A stretch of 64,000 bases of DNA from Allokutzneria sp. NRRL B-24872 (GTDB lineage Bacteria; Actinomycetota; Actinomycetes; Mycobacteriales; Pseudonocardiaceae), in NCBI RefSeq assembly GCF_002155965.1, contig NZ_MUMH01000059.1:107989-171988 (forward strand), written 5' to 3'. Made by a program: the position numbers and the translations under genes. Below, in pieces: positions 34,444-42,777 of the stretch; the stretch's first letter is position 1, and each line of letters opens with the position of its first letter. Below the pieces are notes generated by a model. The model was given only the letters and a program-made list of their open reading frames with translations. It was not told where the DNA came from and ran no database searches.

Positions 34444-34899
34444 CTACTGCAGCCGTCCTGGCTGCCAGTGGATGGACTTCGGGCGCTGGCCAGTGGCGGT
34501 GAACTCGGCGACCGCGACGCGCACGGCGTCGAGAGGGACGGCGGCGGTGGCGGGGAACAGGCTGCCGCCTGCGGGGTCGAACCACAGTTCGAGGTCGGCG
34601 GGCGGTTCCGCGTTGTGGGTGTCCCAGCTGGAGGTCTCGTCGAGGAAGTTGATCGCGCCCCATCCCGCGGCGGGGTCGGTGTAGACGCGCATCTGGTGCT
34701 CGGGGTACACGTTGTCCTCGACGTGGTGGTGGGCGACGCTGCGGCAGGGCCGGTCCCAGAGGTAGAGCAGGCTGGCCCAGCCGGGGTGTGCGACGTCGAC
34801 CACGAGCCGGTTGATCTCGGCCACCTCGTCCGGGGTGCGGGCGTAGTGGAAGGTGTTGTCGATGATCGCGGTCAGGATCAGCTCGTCCCGGCTGGTCAT
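34444..34899 (-). CDS. Imm1-family immunity protein
   Basis: 151 residues, ATG at 34899 behind GAAAGGACGAGC and overlapping the toxin stop (ATGA). The central SLLYLWDRPCRSVAHHHVED and the ending AEFTATGQRPKSIHWQPGRL match Imm1. It is the third gene of a WXG/deaminase/Imm1 operon and should protect the producing cell from the toxin encoded just upstream. Confidence 0.82.
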   Translation of the reverse strand: MTSRDELILTAIIDNTFHYARTPDEVAEINRLVVDVAHPGWASLLYLWDRPCRSVAHHHVEDNVYPEHQMRVYTDPAAGWGAINFLDETSSWDTHNAEPPADLELWFDPAGGSLFPATAAVPLDAVRVAVAEFTATGQRPKSIHWQPGRLQ

Positions 34900-35693
34900 G
34901 GTTGCGCTCGTCCTTTCAGTTCCAATGGGCGGTCTGAGCCTGGTTGCCAGACGACCAGCGTGTAGCCCAGGGGCAGGATCGCGCGCACGGCGTCGGTGCA
35001 GGAGTAGATCCCACCGCAGACCCGATTGTTCAGCACGACCACCGCGTGGGTGATCCCGAGGCGCCGCATCCGGTGGGCGATCTTGGTTTCGACGTGGTCG
35101 GCGACGGCGAAGCCGCCGTCCGGCACACGTGGTGGAGGGAAGTGCGGCGAGTTGAGCAGGAGCAGTTCGGCTTGGGCGGCGTCCTCGTCGCGGCAGCTGG
35201 TGATCCGCACGTGCGAACCGTCGCCCAGCACGCACACGCCTGTTGTGCGTGGTGAGGTCCGTTCCGGGAGCGCGGAGGCGACGGCTGCGGACCATTCCCG
35301 GGTGAGCGCGAGGTCCACGCCCTGCCCGGGGCCGTCAGCTGAGTAGCGACGGGCTGGGTGCGGGACGCTGACGCTGCGCTCGGCCGGTTGCCAGTCCTCG
35401 GGAGAGGTGGGGATCGGGGGCGCCGTGAGTGCGGGGAAGACGTCGCCGATGTAGGCGTTGATCTTCTCGGTGACGTGGTCGAGCGCGTCGGCGGCGTCCA
35501 GGAGTTCCTGGGCGGCGGACTCCAAGCCCTGCTGAGCGTCGTGCAGCGCGAAGTTCTCGCTGCCGACCGAAACAACCGCCAGCGCAGGTCGGTGTTCGTC
35601 GAGGATGCGGTGGGCGAGCGCGCGCAGTGCGGCGGCGGGACTGGCGTCGCGGGCTGAACAGAGCCGGTCGCAGACCTCGGCCAGATACCCCAC
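34896..35693 (-). CDS. SCP1.201-like (DddA-like) deaminase toxin, intact
   Basis: 265 residues, GTG at 35693, two bases after the WXG gene stop. Residues 15-90 are helical (ALHDAQQGLESAAQELLDAA, TEKINAYIGDVFPAL), followed by a Pro-rich linker. The deaminase domain covers about 110-265: VADHVETKIAHRMRRLGITH with the H-V-E motif, VVLNNRVCGGIYSCTDAV with the C-x5-C zinc pair, and ILPLGYTLVVWQPG. All core residues are present. The expected activity is cytosine deamination in double- or single-stranded DNA; which one cannot be told. Confidence 0.82.
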   Translation of the reverse strand: MGYLAEVCDRLCSARDASPAAALRALAHRILDEHRPALAVVSVGSENFALHDAQQGLESAAQELLDAADALDHVTEKINAYIGDVFPALTAPPIPTSPEDWQPAERSVSVPHPARRYSADGPGQGVDLALTREWSAAVASALPERTSPRTTGVCVLGDGSHVRITSCRDEDAAQAELLLLNSPHFPPPRVPDGGFAVADHVETKIAHRMRRLGITHAVVVLNNRVCGGIYSCTDAVRAILPLGYTLVVWQPGSDRPLELKGRAQP

Positions 35694-35695
35694 GG

Positions 35696-35956
35696 CTAGT
35701 ACTCCACCGCCGCACCGCGCAACAGCGAGGAGCAGTGGTGCAAGCGGTGAATCCCGCTGGTGATCTTCTCGATCGCGGTGTGGGTGCAGGCGAGCGCGGT
35801 GGTGGCTTCATCGCGCAGGGACCCGGCCCAGGCGGAGCTGAGCTGGGCCTGCATCTGCTCAACGGAGTCGCGGTGGGCGCTGGCGACTCCGGTGTCGCGC
35901 TCGACCGTCCCAGCCAACACGGCTCGGATGTCGTTCTCCACGAAGTCCTCCCCCAT
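35696..35956 (-). CDS. WXG100-like type VII secretion partner
   Basis: 86 residues, ATG at 35956. Two helices are separated by a turn that contains W-A-G (QLSSAWAGSLRDEATTALAC), fitting the WXG pattern, and the length suits ESX/EsxA-like partners. It precedes the deaminase toxin by two bases, an arrangement typical of T7SS-exported toxins. No ESX core genes lie in the window, so the machinery must be elsewhere. Confidence 0.72.
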   Translation of the reverse strand: MGEDFVENDIRAVLAGTVERDTGVASAHRDSVEQMQAQLSSAWAGSLRDEATTALACTHTAIEKITSGIHRLHHCSSLLRGAAVEY

Positions 35957-36036
35957 ACGACGGCCTGCTCAGACCAGGATGCGGCCGATCGAGCCCGAAC
36001 ACCGTTCACCGGCAGGGTGGACTTCTTTGGCAGTAC

Positions 36037-36073
36037 GGCGCTCGCCCCCGCGGGGCGTTCGGGGGCGAGCGCC
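36037..36073 (-). terminator. Hairpin terminator after the aldo/keto reductase operon
   Basis: A perfect 13-bp stem (36037-36049 with 36061-36073) and an 11-base loop, six bases beyond the reductase stop at 36079. The minus-strand run after it is not T-rich, so it may work as an intrinsic terminator of the GC-rich actinomycete type. Confidence 0.65.
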
Positions 36074-36078
36074 GGGGT

Positions 36079-37062
36079 TCAGCGGTTGAGGGTGGTCATG
36101 CCCTGGCCGTCGTAGCGGTCTCCGGCGACCTCGGGCAGTTCGGCCGCGACGCGTGAAAGGTCTTGCGGGGTCAGGGAAAGCTCGGCGGCGCCCAGGTTCT
36201 CCTCCAGGTAGGTGCGGCGTTCCATGCCGGGGATGGGCACGATGTCGGAGCCCTGCGCGAGCACCCATGCGAGGGCGAACTGGCCGGGCGTGCAGTTCTT
36301 CTCGGCGGCCAGCTCCTTGACCTTCTCCACGAGCTTGAGGTTCTGGGCGAGGGCCTCGCCCTGGAAGCGCGGGATGTGGCGGCGGAAGTCGTCCTTGTCG
36401 AGCTCCTCGGGCGAGGTGAACCGGCCCGCGAGGAAACCGCGGCCGAGCGGGGAGCACGGGACGAAACCGATGCCGAGCGCGCGGCAAGTGGGCAGCACGT
36501 CGGCGTCGGCCTCGCGGGTCCAGAGGGAGTACTCGGCTTGGAGCGCGGCGATGGGGTGCACGGCGTGCGCGCGGCGGAGGGTGTCCGCGGATGCCTCGCT
36601 GAGGCCGAGGTAGCGCACCTTGCCGGCATGCACGAGCTCGGCCATGGCGCCGACGGTGTCCTCGATGGGCACCTTGGGGTCGACGCGGTGCAGGTAGTAG
36701 AGGTCGATGTGGTCGGTGCCGAGCCGGCTGAGCGATTCGTCGACCGACCAGGCGACGTTGGCCGGCGAGGCGTCGAGCACGCGGTTGGCCGGGTCCTCGG
36801 CGGTGGGCGCGAAGCGGATGCCGAACTTGGTGGCCAGCACGACCTCGTCGCGGCGGCCCGCGATGCCCTTGCCGACAAGGGATTCGTTGGCACCGCGACC
36901 GTACATGGCCGCGGTGTCGACGAAGGTGCAGCCGAGGTCGAGCGAGCGGCGGATCGTGGCCAGCGCCTCGCCCTCGTCGGTGGCGCCGTACAGGGCGGAC
37001 ATGCCCATGCAGCCGATGCCGATCTCCGAGACCCGCAGCTCGCCGAGTACGCGCTTCTTCAT
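36079..37062 (-). CDS. Aldo/keto reductase
   Basis: 327 residues, ATG at 37062 overlapping the previous stop. The (beta/alpha)8 signature is clear: [20 protein letters not shown], the catalytic Asp-Tyr in [14 protein letters not shown], then [20 protein letters not shown] and [15 protein letters not shown] for NADPH binding. Family members reduce aldehydes and ketones. Third gene of a three-gene operon with two alpha/beta hydrolases. Confidence 0.92.
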   Translation of the reverse strand: MKKRVLGELRVSEIGIGCMGMSALYGATDEGEALATIRRSLDLGCTFVDTAAMYGRGANESLVGKGIAGRRDEVVLATKFGIRFAPTAEDPANRVLDASPANVAWSVDESLSRLGTDHIDLYYLHRVDPKVPIEDTVGAMAELVHAGKVRYLGLSEASADTLRRAHAVHPIAALQAEYSLWTREADADVLPTCRALGIGFVPCSPLGRGFLAGRFTSPEELDKDDFRRHIPRFQGEALAQNLKLVEKVKELAAEKNCTPGQFALAWVLAQGSDIVPIPGMERRTYLEENLGAAELSLTPQDLSRVAAELPEVAGDRYDGQGMTTLNR

Positions 37063-37820
37063 GTGTCAGAGTCCTTTCGGGAAACGGGTGTCCGCGCGCG
37101 GAGGAAGCGGGCGAAGGCGTCGAGAAATGGTTGGGGCTCCTCGAAGATCCCGAGGTGGTGCGCCCCGGGAACGATCTCCAGCACGGCGGAGGGAAGCGCG
37201 CGGGCCAGCGCGGCAGCGGCGGCCGGTGGCGTCGCGGTGTCGAGGGAGCCGGTAACCACGAGCGCGGGCACGGCGAGATTGTGCAAGTGCCGCAAGGTGT
37301 CCAGCCGCGAGATCGCGTCCCACATCGCCGCCCAGTCGACGGGATCGTTGGCGAGCAGCCGCTCCGAGCAGCGCCTGCCGAGCTCGGAATCCTTTGCCTC
37401 AGCGGAGAACCAGCGGGCCAACGTCGGCTCGACGACCGAAGTCATGCCGTCGCGCAGCGCGCCTCTCCCACGCTCGCGCAGCACGGGGCGGGCCTGAGGA
37501 TCGAAGTCGCCCGCCGTGCTGCACAGGATCAGCGATGCGATCCGGTGGCCATGGCACAGCGCGAGGTACTGGGCGACCATGCCGCCCATCGAGACGCCGA
37601 TGACGTGCGCGGGCTCGTCGGTGTACTGGCCCAGCACGGCCGCGACGGCGTCAGCCGCACGAGCGAGGTCGACGCGCGTCGGCAGATCTACCGCGATCAC
37701 CTGGTAGTGCTCGGCGAGCACGGCCGCGTGCGGGGCGAACCACGTGTGGTCCAGCCCGACGGGGTGCAGCAGCACCACGGGCTGCCCCGTGCCCGTCACC
37801 TCGTGGGTCAGGGTGGTCAC
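37059..37820 (-). CDS. Alpha/beta hydrolase (3-oxoadipate enol-lactonase-like)
   Basis: 253 residues, GTG at 37820. Nucleophile elbow [16 protein letters not shown], oxyanion region [15 protein letters not shown], Asp in [11 protein letters not shown] and His in [16 protein letters not shown]. The length and the GLDHTW motif fit the PcaD-like group that opens lactone rings. It overlaps both neighbours by four bases. Confidence 0.82.
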   Translation of the reverse strand: MTTLTHEVTGTGQPVVLLHPVGLDHTWFAPHAAVLAEHYQVIAVDLPTRVDLARAADAVAAVLGQYTDEPAHVIGVSMGGMVAQYLALCHGHRIASLILCSTAGDFDPQARPVLRERGRGALRDGMTSVVEPTLARWFSAEAKDSELGRRCSERLLANDPVDWAAMWDAISRLDTLRHLHNLAVPALVVTGSLDTATPPAAAAALARALPSAVLEIVPGAHHLGIFEEPQPFLDAFARFLRARTPVSRKDSDT

Positions 37821-38662
37821 CGCGCGCCGTCCGGGTCGAGCGAGCGGATGAAGTCGACCACGGCGTCGGTGATCAGGTCGGGCGCCTCGATGAAAGGGAT
37901 GTGCCCGCCGCCGGGGATCTCGGTGTAGCGCGAGTGCGGGATGCTCTTGTGGATGATCCGGCTCAGCTCCGCCGGGATGAAGTGGTCGTTGTCGGCGCAG
38001 GCCACCAGGGTCGGCGCGGTGATCGCGGACAGCGACTCGGTCAGCGCGGGCGCGGGCGCCCCCGGCGTGCGCCTGCCCAGCCGCAGGATCGCGTCCAGGA
38101 ACGCCGTGTACACCGACGGCGAGTTGTTCTGCACGCCCGCACGGATGTTCGCCGCGACCGCGCCGCCCTGCTCGGACTCCAGGAACTGCGGCGTCATGAT
38201 CCACAGCGCGATGAAGTCGGCCATCTCCTCGCCCATGCCGATCTTGGCGATGAGCCGCTTGCGCAGCGCGTAGTTCAGCTCGACGGACTGGTTCAGCTCG
38301 GAGAAGGCGCCGACGGCGGTCAGCGAGCGCACGCGCTCGGGGTGCCGCACGGCCAGCGAGAGCGCGATCGAGCCGCCGAGCGAGGTGCCGAGCACGTGCG
38401 CGTCGTCGAGGCCGAGCGCGGCGATCAGCTCGGCGATGTCGTCGGCCCACGACTCCACCGAGTAGTCCGCGTCCTCGTGCTTGGTGGACCTGCCGACCCC
38501 GCGCAGGTCGACGGAGATGGTGCGCAGCGCGGCGGACAGCTTCGGCACGCCCAGGTCGTAGTAGCTGTGGTCCAACCCCAGTCCGGGAATGAGGACCAGC
38601 GGCTCACCCTCGCCGTTCTCCTGGTAGAACAAACGCCCGCCGGTCACATCTGCGTAAGGCAC
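37817..38662 (-). CDS. Alpha/beta hydrolase
   Basis: 281 residues, ATG at 38662. Nucleophile VLGTSLGGSIALSLAV, oxyanion region LIPGLGLDHSYYDLG, Asp in ACADNDHFIPAELS and His in PGGGHIPFIEAPDL. It resembles ring-cleavage-product hydrolases and enol-lactonases. First gene of the hydrolase/hydrolase/AKR operon. Two hydrolases in tandem suggest different substrates in one pathway. Confidence 0.85.
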   Translation of the reverse strand: MPYADVTGGRLFYQENGEGEPLVLIPGLGLDHSYYDLGVPKLSAALRTISVDLRGVGRSTKHEDADYSVESWADDIAELIAALGLDDAHVLGTSLGGSIALSLAVRHPERVRSLTAVGAFSELNQSVELNYALRKRLIAKIGMGEEMADFIALWIMTPQFLESEQGGAVAANIRAGVQNNSPSVYTAFLDAILRLGRRTPGAPAPALTESLSAITAPTLVACADNDHFIPAELSRIIHKSIPHSRYTEIPGGGHIPFIEAPDLITDAVVDFIRSLDPDGAR

Positions 38663-38703
38663 GGTAAATCAACTCCTGCAACGAAGAAGAAAGGGAAGTC
38701 GTT

Positions 38704-39714
38704 CTAGTCGATCATCAGACTGGTGAGCATGGTGCTCGCGTGATCAGGCAGGAATACGTCCGCTCCGCCGATCCTGGTGAGCCATTTGTCGCCCATCAGT
38801 TCGACGGTCCTGCCGACCATCGTGTCGGTGTAGGTCTTGATCTGGGCCTGGGTGTTCGCCGGGTCGACACCTCGGACCGCTTCGGCGAAGTCGGTCACCC
38901 GGAGTGCTTCCGCGCTCGCGGAGCGCAAATCCCGCAGGAACTCCGCGTGTTCGTCAACGCTCTCCCGCGTACCGTAATGTCCGAAGTGACCGGTGACCAG
39001 CGTCGTGAATTCATAACGCCGCACTACGTCGACGGTGTCCAGGTAATTGGGGACGTTGGGCGAGAGGGCCAGCCGGAAGAACGGCGCCCAGCGCGGGATC
39101 AGGACGTCCACGAGCATGAGGACGCGGTGCTCCGGGGCGTGGACGAAGAGGTTGCCCGCGACGTGGATGTTGCCGTGGTAGTCCAGGACCAGCCGCTGAC
39201 CACCGACGTTGAGCACGTGGTGGTTCCCGGAGAACGTCCTCGTCGGCACCGGGCGCTTGGGGTCCCCTGCGCGGCGGAGCAGGTCGCCGGTCAGCTCGTG
39301 CGCGACGTACTGCACCTTGCCGGGGAACAGGTTCGCGGCACCGATGTGATCTGCGTGCGCGTGGCTGTACACAACGTGCGTCACCGGCCGGGAAGTGACC
39401 TCAGCGATGGCGTGGAGCAGTTTCTCACCGAGCGCGGGAGGCGCGTCGACGACGACCACTCCCCTGCTGGTGACAAGGAAAGCCGACTGGAACGAGGCGT
39501 TCCTGACGCCGTACATCCCGCCGCCGAAGTGGTCGAGCAGATAACCCTTCGCGGGAATCGGTGGAGCTTTCGCCCGCTCAGGAACAGGAACGAATCCCGG
39601 CTTTCTGGCGGGCGCCGAATGACCCACGGCACTTCCGACGGAGATCGCCGCGGCGGCGCCGATCCCTGCGGTTCCCAGCATTCTTCGACGAGATAAACCG
39701 CGTTCGTTTCGCAC
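38704..39714 (-). CDS. Tat-exported metallo-beta-lactamase-fold hydrolase
   Basis: 336 residues, ATG at 39714. The N-terminus LSRRRMLGTAGIGAAAAISV is a Tat signal (S-R-R-x-x-L type), cleaved near residue 33. The zinc motif is HVVYSHAHADHIGAANLF, with further ligands in GHFGHYGTRESV. The family includes lactonases, glyoxalase II-like enzymes and alkylsulfatases. Export implies action outside the membrane. It lies between the hydrolase operon and the GntR gene. Confidence 0.85.
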   Translation of the reverse strand: MRNERGLSRRRMLGTAGIGAAAAISVGSAVGHSAPARKPGFVPVPERAKAPPIPAKGYLLDHFGGGMYGVRNASFQSAFLVTSRGVVVVDAPPALGEKLLHAIAEVTSRPVTHVVYSHAHADHIGAANLFPGKVQYVAHELTGDLLRRAGDPKRPVPTRTFSGNHHVLNVGGQRLVLDYHGNIHVAGNLFVHAPEHRVLMLVDVLIPRWAPFFRLALSPNVPNYLDTVDVVRRYEFTTLVTGHFGHYGTRESVDEHAEFLRDLRSASAEALRVTDFAEAVRGVDPANTQAQIKTYTDTMVGRTVELMGDKWLTRIGGADVFLPDHASTMLTSLMID

Positions 39715-39779
39715 AAACTTCTCCCCAGGTAGGTATTGACTGCAAACTCACCGGAAGGAGAACAGGAACAATCCGGTGA

Positions 39780-40451
39780 TCAGTCCGCCATGGCAGCGAC
39801 CACTGTGGCCGCGGCCTGGTTGACGTGGTGCACGCAGGCGGCGGCCGTGCGGTCCGCGTCGCGGGCCTCCGCCGCCTCGACGATCTCGCGCAGTTCCTCC
39901 ACCGCTGTCGCGGTGCGCCCCTCCTGCGCCAGCGACAGCGACCTCAGCGAGGTCACCCGAGCCTGAAGGCCCTCGATGACCTCCTGGGCCACGTCGTTGG
40001 CCGCGCCGTCGAAGAGCGCGCCGTAGAAGCGCGTCTTCGCGGCGAGCATGGTCTGCCTCGGCTTGACGGCCGTGGCGCACTTCTCGATCTCCTCGAAGGC
40101 CCGGCGGAGCTCGCGCAGCTGCTTCTCCGTCGCCCGCTGGGCGAACAGCCGCCCGGCCATGCCCTCCAGCACGGCGCGGACCTCGTACAGCTCCGCCGCC
40201 TGCTTGGGGCTCACGGACGTGACCACGGTTCCCTTGTGCGGCACCGTGGTGACCAGCCCTTCGGCCGCCAGCTGGCGCAGCACCTCGCGGATGGTCGTGC
40301 GCGAGACACCGGTCTGCTCGATCAGCTCCCGCTCCACCAAGCGCTGCCCGGGACGCAGCCGCGTCTGGACGATCGCCTGCCGCAACTGGTCGAGCACCTG
40401 GTCCCGCACCGGTGCCGCCACGCGATTCACCTGGACCGACAAGTCATCCAC
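39780..40451 (-). CDS. GntR-family regulator, FCD subfamily
   Basis: 223 residues from a GTG at 40451; the frame stays open upstream into the promoter. N-terminal winged HTH: RLVERELIEQTGVSRTTIRE, VLRQLAAEGLVTTVPHKGTV. The C-terminal FCD domain (AELYEVRAVLEGMAGRLFAQ) lacks some of the usual metal-binding His. Repressors of this type respond to organic acids of sugar-acid and aromatic catabolism. A 13-bp operator lies 30 bp before the start and recurs before the importer/decarboxylase genes. Confidence 0.88.
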   Translation of the reverse strand: MDDLSVQVNRVAAPVRDQVLDQLRQAIVQTRLRPGQRLVERELIEQTGVSRTTIREVLRQLAAEGLVTTVPHKGTVVTSVSPKQAAELYEVRAVLEGMAGRLFAQRATEKQLRELRRAFEEIEKCATAVKPRQTMLAAKTRFYGALFDGAANDVAQEVIEGLQARVTSLRSLSLAQEGRTATAVEELREIVEAAEARDADRTAAACVHHVNQAAATVVAAMAD

Positions 40452-40480
40452 GCCCGTGTCCCCATTCTTCCGACCGCCCT

Positions 40481-40493
40481 TTTGTATGACAAT
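40481..40493 (-). promoter_or_regulatory. GntR operator, copy 3 (autoregulatory)
   Basis: Plus strand TTTGTATGACAAT. This matches copies at 43807 (reverse complement ATTGTACGACAAT) and 43832 (ATCGTCTGACAAT), giving the shared pattern WTYGTNYGACAAT. It lies 30 bp before the GntR start and next to the end of the permease gene. Confidence 0.7.
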
Positions 40494-40494
40494 A

Positions 40495-41244
40495 CTACAA
40501 GCTGTCTCCCCGGGGCGGCCACGCGCGCAGCACGCGGCGCTCGACGAGCACCACACCGGCGTTGACCAGGAAGCCGAAGACGCCGACCACCGCCAGCAGC
40601 GCGAACGCCTGCGCTGACACGAAGTTCCGCTGAGCCTGCAACAGCAACATCCCGATGCCGTCCGCCGCCGTGAGCATTTCCACCAGCAACGTGACGATCA
40701 CGCACACGGGAGCCGCGACGCGCACGCCGAGCAGGATTCCGGGCAACACGGCGGGCGCGTAGACCTTGCGCAGCCGCACACCCACGGGCAGGTGCAGGGA
40801 ACGGTTGGACTCCAGCAGCACGGGGTGCAGGGACTGCACGGCCTCAGCGGTGTTGAGCACGATCGGCCACATCGCGGTGAACACGACCACCACCACCGCC
40901 ACGGTCTGCCCGAACCCGATCAGCAGCACCGCGACGGGCACGACGGCGGGCGGTGGCATCGCACGGCAGAACTCCAGCAGCGGTCCAGCCGCTCGGCGGA
41001 CGCGCGGAGAGGACCCGATCGCCAGGCCCACCACGGAACCGAGCACGAGCGCCGCCGCCAAGGCCATGGCGAAGGTCTCGATCGTCACCACGACAGCGGG
41101 CAGCAGAGAACCCTGGGCGTGCAGCCCCTGCACGGCCGTCCACCACGTCGACGGCGGCGGCAGGTAGGGCGAGTCGGCCGAACCCACCAGCTGCCAGATC
41201 ACCAGCAGCGCCGCCAGCGGCAGCACTCCGATCAGTCTCCTCAT
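40495..41244 (-). CDS. ABC importer permease (NitT/TauT type)
   Basis: 249 residues, ATG at 41244. Six membrane segments and the EAA-like loop SLHLPVGVRLRKVYAPAVLP for ATPase contact. It belongs to the SsuC/TauC family. Its start overlaps the previous permease stop (ATGA). Two different permeases in one operon suggest a heterodimer, where this family usually has a homodimer. Confidence 0.88.
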   Translation of the reverse strand: MRRLIGVLPLAALLVIWQLVGSADSPYLPPPSTWWTAVQGLHAQGSLLPAVVVTIETFAMALAAALVLGSVVGLAIGSSPRVRRAAGPLLEFCRAMPPPAVVPVAVLLIGFGQTVAVVVVVFTAMWPIVLNTAEAVQSLHPVLLESNRSLHLPVGVRLRKVYAPAVLPGILLGVRVAAPVCVIVTLLVEMLTAADGIGMLLLQAQRNFVSAQAFALLAVVGVFGFLVNAGVVLVERRVLRAWPPRGDSL

Positions 41245-42002
41245 GACCGCCCCCTGACACCGACGCGCGCGGACAGCAGGAGCAGCGCTGTGTTCAGCAG
41301 CACGCCGAGCGCTCCGATCACGAGCATCGCGGCGAACATCGCGTCGGGCCGCAGTGCCTGCTGCATCTGGACGAGCTCGTAGCCGAGCCCCTTCGGGTTG
41401 CCGATCATCTCGGCGATGACCGTGACGATGAGCGAGATGCTCAGCCCGAGCCGCGCGCCGACCAGGACCAGCGGGGCCGCCGCGGGCAGCATGATCGACC
41501 AGATCCGCCGGGCCGGGGTGAAGTGCAGCGTGGCGGCGACCTCGCGCAGCCGCGGGTGGACCGCGGCGACCCCGCCCATCGTGTTGACCACGATCGGCCA
41601 CGCGGCGGCCCACGCGGCGACGGTGATCTCCATGGTGGTGGAGAACCCCAGCAGCAGCACCGCGATCGGCACGAGCGCGACCACCGGCAGCGTCCGCAGG
41701 ACGTCCACGGTGGGCGCGAAGAGCGCGCGGGCAGGGCGCCACGTGCCGAGCACCACGCCGAGCGCGCCTCCGACCACCAGCGCGAGCACCCAACCGAGCA
41801 CGGCGGCGGAAAGCGTGTGCGCGGTCGCGTCCAGGAGCTGGCCGTCGCGCAGCAGCGACACCGCGGCCGTAGCGATCTCCGTCGGCGCGGGCAGGTACTG
41901 GAGCTCGATGACTCCAGCGACCACGATCCCTTGCCACAGCAGGAGAAGCACGACGACGGTCAGCAGACCACTGAGGTTCAGCCGTCGTCGGAGGCTAGTC
42001 AT
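41241..42002 (-). CDS. ABC importer permease (NitT/TauT type)
   Basis: 253 residues, ATG at 42002. Six membrane segments; the EAA-like region is AATLHFTPARRIWSIMLPAA. It overlaps the ATPase gene by eight bases and the second permease by four, so the four-gene importer operon is tightly coupled. Confidence 0.88.
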   Translation of the reverse strand: MTSLRRRLNLSGLLTVVVLLLLWQGIVVAGVIELQYLPAPTEIATAAVSLLRDGQLLDATAHTLSAAVLGWVLALVVGGALGVVLGTWRPARALFAPTVDVLRTLPVVALVPIAVLLLGFSTTMEITVAAWAAAWPIVVNTMGGVAAVHPRLREVAATLHFTPARRIWSIMLPAAAPLVLVGARLGLSISLIVTVIAEMIGNPKGLGYELVQMQQALRPDAMFAAMLVIGALGVLLNTALLLLSARVGVRGRS

Positions 42003-42777
42003 CCGGCCCTCCCGTGACCGCCTCGTGGACCTGCCGCCGCAGCGCCAGGTAGCGCGGAAGCTCCTTCGTCCTCAGCTGATCGCGCGGCCGGGGCAGGTCC
42101 ACCGCGATGTCGTGGGTGATCCGCCCCGGCGCCCCGTCGATCACCATCACGCGGTCGGCGAGGTAGATCGCCTCATCGATGTCGTGCGTGATGAACACGA
42201 TCGTGGCCGACGTTCGTCCTTGCACGGCAAGGAGTTCGTCCTGCAGGGATGCCTTCGTCATCGCGTCGAGCGCGCCGAACGGCTCGTCCATGAGCAGCAC
42301 GCGCGGCCGCAACGCGAGCGCCCTGGCGATCTGCACCCGTTGCTGCATGCCGCCGGAGAGCTGCCAGGGCCGGTCCTCGGCGCGCGCGCTCAGCCCGACG
42401 ACCTCCAGCGCGGAGTCCACCAGCTCCTCGCGCTCAGCCGGCGTGAGCTTCTTGTCGCCCTCAAGGCCGAGCGCGACGTTGCGCCGCACGGTCCGCCACG
42501 GGAGCAGCGCGTGCGCGTAGTCCTGGAAGACCATGACCACCTCGGTCGGCGGCCCGTCGATGTCGCGCCCGCCGAGCTGCAAGGTGCCCGTGGTCGGCAG
42601 CACGAGTCCGCCGAGCGCGCGCAACAACGTCGTCTTGCCCGTGCCGGAACGACCGACGATCACGATGATCTCGCCCTGCGCGATGTCCAGGCTGACACCG
42701 TCCAAAATGGACCGTTCGCCTGCGGCCCCGGGGAAGCTGACCCCGAGGTCGCGGCAGGTGTATCCGGCCGTCTTCAT
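41995..42777 (-). CDS. ABC importer ATPase (NitT/TauT type)
   Basis: 260 residues, ATG at 42777 overlapping the binding-protein stop (ATGA). Walker A GRSGTGKTTLLRAL, signature LSGGMQQRVQIARALALRPR, Walker B VLLMDEPFGALDAMTK, and H-loop FITHDIDEAIYLADR. This is the SsuB/TauB-type ATPase that energises the two downstream permeases. Confidence 0.93.
   Translation of the reverse strand: MKTAGYTCRDLGVSFPGAAGERSILDGVSLDIAQGEIIVIVGRSGTGKTTLLRALGGLVLPTTGTLQLGGRDIDGPPTEVVMVFQDYAHALLPWRTVRRNVALGLEGDKKLTPAEREELVDSALEVVGLSARAEDRPWQLSGGMQQRVQIARALALRPRVLLMDEPFGALDAMTKASLQDELLAVQGRTSATIVFITHDIDEAIYLADRVMVIDGAPGRITHDIAVDLPRPRDQLRTKELPRYLALRRQVHEAVTGGPDD

Noticed and set aside
40481..40493. This site as a core promoter element
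   Set aside because: Its match to two other sites in the divergent promoter favours an operator reading.
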